Shown: positions 60,601 through 64,000 of the stretch, piece after piece
How positions within the stretch are numbered: position 1 is the stretch's first letter
Layout: every line of letters begins with the position of its first letter
Assembly: GCA_037074705.1 (NCBI GenBank)
Contig: CM073596.1
Span: 17,938,501 to 18,002,500, forward strand
Source of the DNA: Zhengitettix transpicula
Taxonomy: Eukaryota > Arthropoda > Insecta > Orthoptera > Tetrigidae
DNA length: 64,000 nucleotides
Direction: 5' to 3'
Translations under genes and position numbers: made by a program
Notes under the pieces: generated by a model
Database searches by the model: none
Seen by the model: only the letters and a program-made list of their open reading frames with translations
Told to the model about the DNA's origin: nothing

Positions 60601-62491
60601 ATTTCAAATCACTCAAAAACAGCGCTTTGGTTACCCAAGTAACAGGAGACAAAATATTCACGGTTAAAATATATATTTATAAAAGGATCAGCCAGTTATT
60701 ATTACATTTTAATTCTAATTGCTTTTAAGTATTCAGGGGGGAAAAAATAGGATGTAGTATTGTTCTGAAATTTAATTAAGTTAAGAATAGCACACGGGAG
60801 TTCCTCTGCACCAAATAGCAAATAGTTGTTTTGTACATTAAAATGCAATGGGGCCTCACTAATAGTTACAGAGTTAAGTATTCATATGATAGAGGCTCAA
60901 GCCCTTACTGGAGTAGCTTTGTACCGTATTTCAAGTTTACCCTATTAGTGGTTTAGAACTGTTTCTGTTCATATTTGCTGAGCAACGTCAGTACCCTTCT
61001 ACTGAGACACAACCATATCCTTCACTATTTATATCCAAAACAGATATTGGTAGATCAAAGGCTACACATCAAAGAGTTGCAAAAATAAACTAGTTTATGC
61101 TAAATGGTCTCTTTGGTTTTAAAAATACGTTTGCAGTTTTAACATTTGATAGTATGAAACCCTTTGAAGGTATTGCACACCTTTTTTTTTGTGTCTTTCA
61201 CTACTCACTTTGTTTTAAATCAAATGTAGAGGGAAAAAATAATGAGTGGAGTTCTATTCCAATTTTTTGCCGATGACGTCACCCGGAATGTGCTGACGTG
61301 AGAAGTGCAGCTCGGAACGAACGTGCTTTCTACTGTACACAACAAGAAGTATGCGCTACGATGACCCGGCTCTGCGACGGATGTTTTCTTGCAGCAAATA
61401 TAAAAATATAATCAGTAATTGACATGGGATAATAATCCAAAAAAGTGACGTTTGCGTCCGGTATTTTATTCAGAACTACAAATATTTTTTCAGTTATTAT
61501 GTGTTTTATTGTTGAACTGTGTATAAATTAAAACACAAAAGTACGTACTTGCGAGAGCCAAACAACCTTGTAAAATGAGGATACCACAGTCCCAGAAAGC
61601 GGCATTTCGTTGTTTTGAAATATGTTGTTCTATCTTCAAATTCAGTAGGAAATGATTTAGACTTCTGTTATTCACCGAAATGAAGCGTGTGTAATAAATT
61701 ACCGACGAGGTATCGATGATGCACTCACTTTGAATGTGACTGAGCAATCAAATAATTTCTACGGAAATTATAAAAAGCTTGCTGTTAGAGCCAATATCAG
61801 CGCGCATTTATCTTCAAACTCTATGGAATCTATGGAAATAATTCCGACAGCAAAGGCAGCAATTTACGAAGATTTCATTATTTAGGAACTGCGTGACTGG
61901 GCAGGCTACTTTGTTTTCGACTGTGTATTTGTTGATTAATAATTTTTAAGATGTGTCAGCTTTGACGTTTTCCCAGACCAGCATTACGTACGTCATTGCA
62001 TTCTACTGGACTTCAAAGCAGGCATTAAGATTAATGAGGACTTAAGTATCTTTGTTGGTTCATGGTGTCGCTATTGTATGCAAATATAGTGAACATTTGT
62101 CCAGTTTGCCAGCCCTTGACCTCCCGCGAGCGTTGAAACTGTGCAATTAGGCTGACAACGGAGCAGATCCAGAGGCGAGGAACCGAATAACCACATGCAC
62201 ACACACACACTTTCCGACAGAAACTTCCTGTTCCGTCTACTCAATTACGAACACGCAGACTCGAGAAGAGTGGTAGTTTCCAAATCGGTCAGTAAGCAGT
62301 CCAGGAATATTAGATTGAGTGTACTAGTTCAACATTACGTCTTCAGGCACGTTAGTTCCATACTTCGTATTAAGTCATTAGGACATTTGAAGTTGTACTG
62401 AACATTTTGAGCGATGAAATTTAAGGGGAGCCAAATGATACATTTGTTCTACTGCAGGGTGGAATTGGTGTCCGTTTTGAGCCATATATAT
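54649..62491. other. Long noncoding stretch, no gene supported
   Basis: Holds AT-rich DNA with GC-richer islands at 56,850-57,030, 57,680-58,190, 58,940-59,300, 60,330-60,600 and 61,270-61,380 (the last with TGACGTCA at 61,274-61,281). The longest open frame in the window (about 180 codons without an ATG start, 57,653-58,195 +) lies here but has no recognisable domain and is of a length expected by chance in this much sequence. No repeat family from elsewhere in the window was recognised. Confidence 0.4.
55712..55722 (+). other. Isolated strong 5' splice-site match
   Basis: CCAG|GTAAGTT occurs with the donor GTAAGT at 55717-55722. Unlike the sites at 7992 and 29325, the upstream 20 bases are not pyrimidine-rich, so it reads as a donor only. 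It might end an unrecognised noncoding or alternative exon: an AG preceded by T-rich sequence lies near 55,584. No open frame across 55,585-55,716 supports a coding exon. It may be a decoy donor. Confidence 0.2.
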
Positions 62492-63424
62492 TGTAATAAT
62501 TAAATTGAAAAGCGCTTTAAATGAACAACTATTATAACTTTAATGAACAAATAAAATTTATTATCAATTTTAAAACACAATAATATTTGGGATCTCAGGG
62601 TCTTACACTGGGTTTGATAAATGGCTGAATTTATACAATCAAAATTACATTTACCTTTTATGGAAGTTAATGCGTCTGAAACATAGACGAAATTTGTTGT
62701 GGAAGAAATAATACTACAGATTGAATTTAAACAGTTTTAAATTTATCAGGAATTAACGATCTGATTTTATCGATAATTAAATAATTAAAATTAAAGAACG
62801 ATCTGACTTTTATCTTTTAAAAACGGTTTACAATATGATTTTAAAGTTTTTCTACTTACGGCCGCCCAGGTCTCATTTTAGGTTTTTCGTGCACAAAATT
62901 TGGGGATATCACTGATTCTAGTATTCACAGACTCTAAATGTCAACAAATTCTAATTGGCGTAGTTTTGTTAGTTGGTCTAACACCAATTGGCAGATTCTC
63001 GATGCTTTGCTGCAACCTGGATTTGCAGATCTCGTGACTTTAGTTGGAAATGTACTTCATTGGTTTGTCTATGGCCAGCAGGTTGAATTTATGCTCGGCC
63101 ACCGATTACAACATTAGTTTCGCTCTCTCCTTCCCGACTGAAGATTGCTTTACTTTTCAATATTTTAGAGCATGTTTGTAACTGGCTGCTCAACTGCAAA
63201 ACTTTTTATAACATGAATTTTCTGGTCTTTACACCTCGCTGTTCTATGCCCGACTGAACTCCTCGTCTCGTAAATTTTGAGCGCGTAAAATTCTCAGCCG
63301 ATCGACAGCAATACTTTCTTTGCCTTGCCGCCTTGTTGCGGCGTCCACTCTATATCCACTAATAATGAGTCCTCTACAATCCAACTTTCCAATTAGCACA
63401 ATCTCTTAATTACCAATTACTTCA
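62492..63424 (-). mobile_element. Solo LTR-like copy in an AT-dinucleotide tract (LTR family copy 3)
   Basis: Read on +, begins TGTAATAATT after ATATATAT and ends ...ACTTCA before a long (AT)n run (63,425-63,443). Ordered matches to the 9.9 kb copy and to the reverse of the 27.3 kb copy are CTCAGGGTC, ACTGGGTTTGATAA.TGGCT, GACGAAATTTGTTG, CGATCTGACTTTTATCTTTT and CTACTTACGGC. The length of about 930 bp is close to the 979-bp LTR. No internal domain, so it is probably a solo LTR. Confidence 0.55.
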
Positions 63425-63443
63425 ATATATATATATATATATT
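63425..63443. repeat. (AT)n microsatellite, probable LTR target
   Basis: An uninterrupted AT run at the right edge of the LTR-like copy. The left edge at 62,484-62,491 is also AT-alternating, consistent with insertion inside one tract. Confidence 0.7.
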
Positions 63444-63549
63444 ATAGAATTTAATTAAATACAAAGGAAAATTAAGAATATATTCGGCTAGTATAAATTA
63501 TCGCAATGATTCCGTAAAATGTAATATTTACGTCTGTTTTCAAAATTAA

Positions 63550-63700
63550 TAATAAGAAAGATAGCCAAATACAGACAAACGCTCTGACTCTTGTGTTTTT
63601 TAGTTTTATTATAAGCTGAAGAAAGGAACGAGGTTTCCAGAAACGTTGTGTCGTGTTAATATTATGATTTCTTTTGTCTCTATTTGGCTATCTTATTATT
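63550..63700. mobile_element. Foldback family 1, copy e
   Basis: Left arm 63,550-63,579 (AATAAGAAAGATAGCCAAAT reversed) and right arm ending TTGGCTATCTTATTATT near 63,699. The middle has CTGAAGA, then GGAA-CGAGGT-TTCC, then GAAACGTTGTGT (63,616-63,653). The stem pair here (GGAA/TTCC) differs from copy c (GGGA/TCCC) in a compensating way. Confidence 0.6.
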
Positions 63701-64000
63701 TCCGAAAAATATTAAAGCTGCGTCAGAGTTTTTAGAGTATTTGCGATTCATTCCATGTTTTTTTTAGCAGTAACGTTGTAAATTTATTATACGATAATTG
63801 CTTTTTGTTACTATAAAGCTACAGTAGAACTTTAATATTCCCACGATTATATCGCGGCGTCAATTTTTACTTCTTTCAATTGAGTTTGATTACTTTCCAC
63901 TTTGCACCGAGTTGTTTGTCACTATTGTATTGGTGTATTAATACGCGTTTTGTACGTATCTATTGAGTTCCAATCGTTTACGATTCACTGGTTGAGCTTT
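63701..64000. other. Noncoding end of window
   Basis: AT-rich, no gene or repeat recognised. Confidence 0.5.

Overview
This is a 64 kb window of AT-rich animal nuclear DNA, most likely from an insect with a large, repeat-rich genome. A blattodean or other polyneopteran is my guess, from the feel of the repeat families only. I find no intact protein-coding gene, no rRNA or tRNA gene, no CRISPR array and no operon-like arrangement. The open frames are short, mostly lack an ATG start, and match what AT-rich noncoding DNA gives by chance. The exceptions are decayed retrotransposon coding remnants at 29.8-30.6, 49.1-49.5, 50.4-50.7 and 52.1-52.8 kb.

The most informative signals are splicing signals. 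At 7,991/7,992 and 29,324/29,325 a pyrimidine tract and YAG lie directly against GTAAGT, each with a branchpoint-like CTAAT or TTAAT about 25 nt upstream. This is the arrangement of a ratchet point (zero-length exon, recursive splice site). Each is followed after 46 or 50 nt by a second possible donor, as expected for a recursive-splicing exon. A weaker site of the same kind lies at 15,319/15,320. All are on the + strand, and AGGTAAGT was not found on the - strand. I infer that much or all of the window is the interior of one very long intron of a + strand gene whose coding exons lie outside.

Layout. 0-2 kb: noncoding DNA with a GC-richer, CRE-containing block. 2.0-2.3 kb: a foldback retroelement with a 14-bp target duplication. 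3.6-4.5 kb: two retroposon-like fragments. 8.0 kb: ratchet point 1. 9.9-11.2 kb: LTR-like copy. 14.7-15.0 kb: possible regulatory block. 15.3 kb: weaker ratchet point. 21.8 kb: Helitron-like fragment. 26.2-26.6 kb: dispersed and tandem repeats. 27.3-28.3 kb: LTR plus primer-binding site. 29.3 kb: ratchet point 2. 29.8-30.6 kb: LINE fragment. 32.0-32.3 kb: inverted-repeat element with hammerhead-like cores. 33.5 kb: possible LTR. 34.5 kb: possible SINE. 37.9-38.1 kb: near-perfect 65-bp-arm hairpin. 39.9-40.6 kb: complete Helitron-like element. 40.7-41.1 kb: possible enhancer. 41.6-44.9 kb: retroposon family and a second Helitron-like copy. 48.2-53.2 kb: foldback arms and three LINE remnants. 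54.5 kb: 136-bp hairpin. 55-62 kb: unassigned noncoding DNA. 62.5-63.4 kb: LTR-like copy. 63.6 kb: last foldback copy.

No set of genes works together here. If the intron inference is right, the ratchet points would split the intron into segments removed in sequence, and the GC-richer unique blocks are candidates for intronic enhancers. Everything was read by eye without alignment, so boundaries of diverged repeats are approximate.
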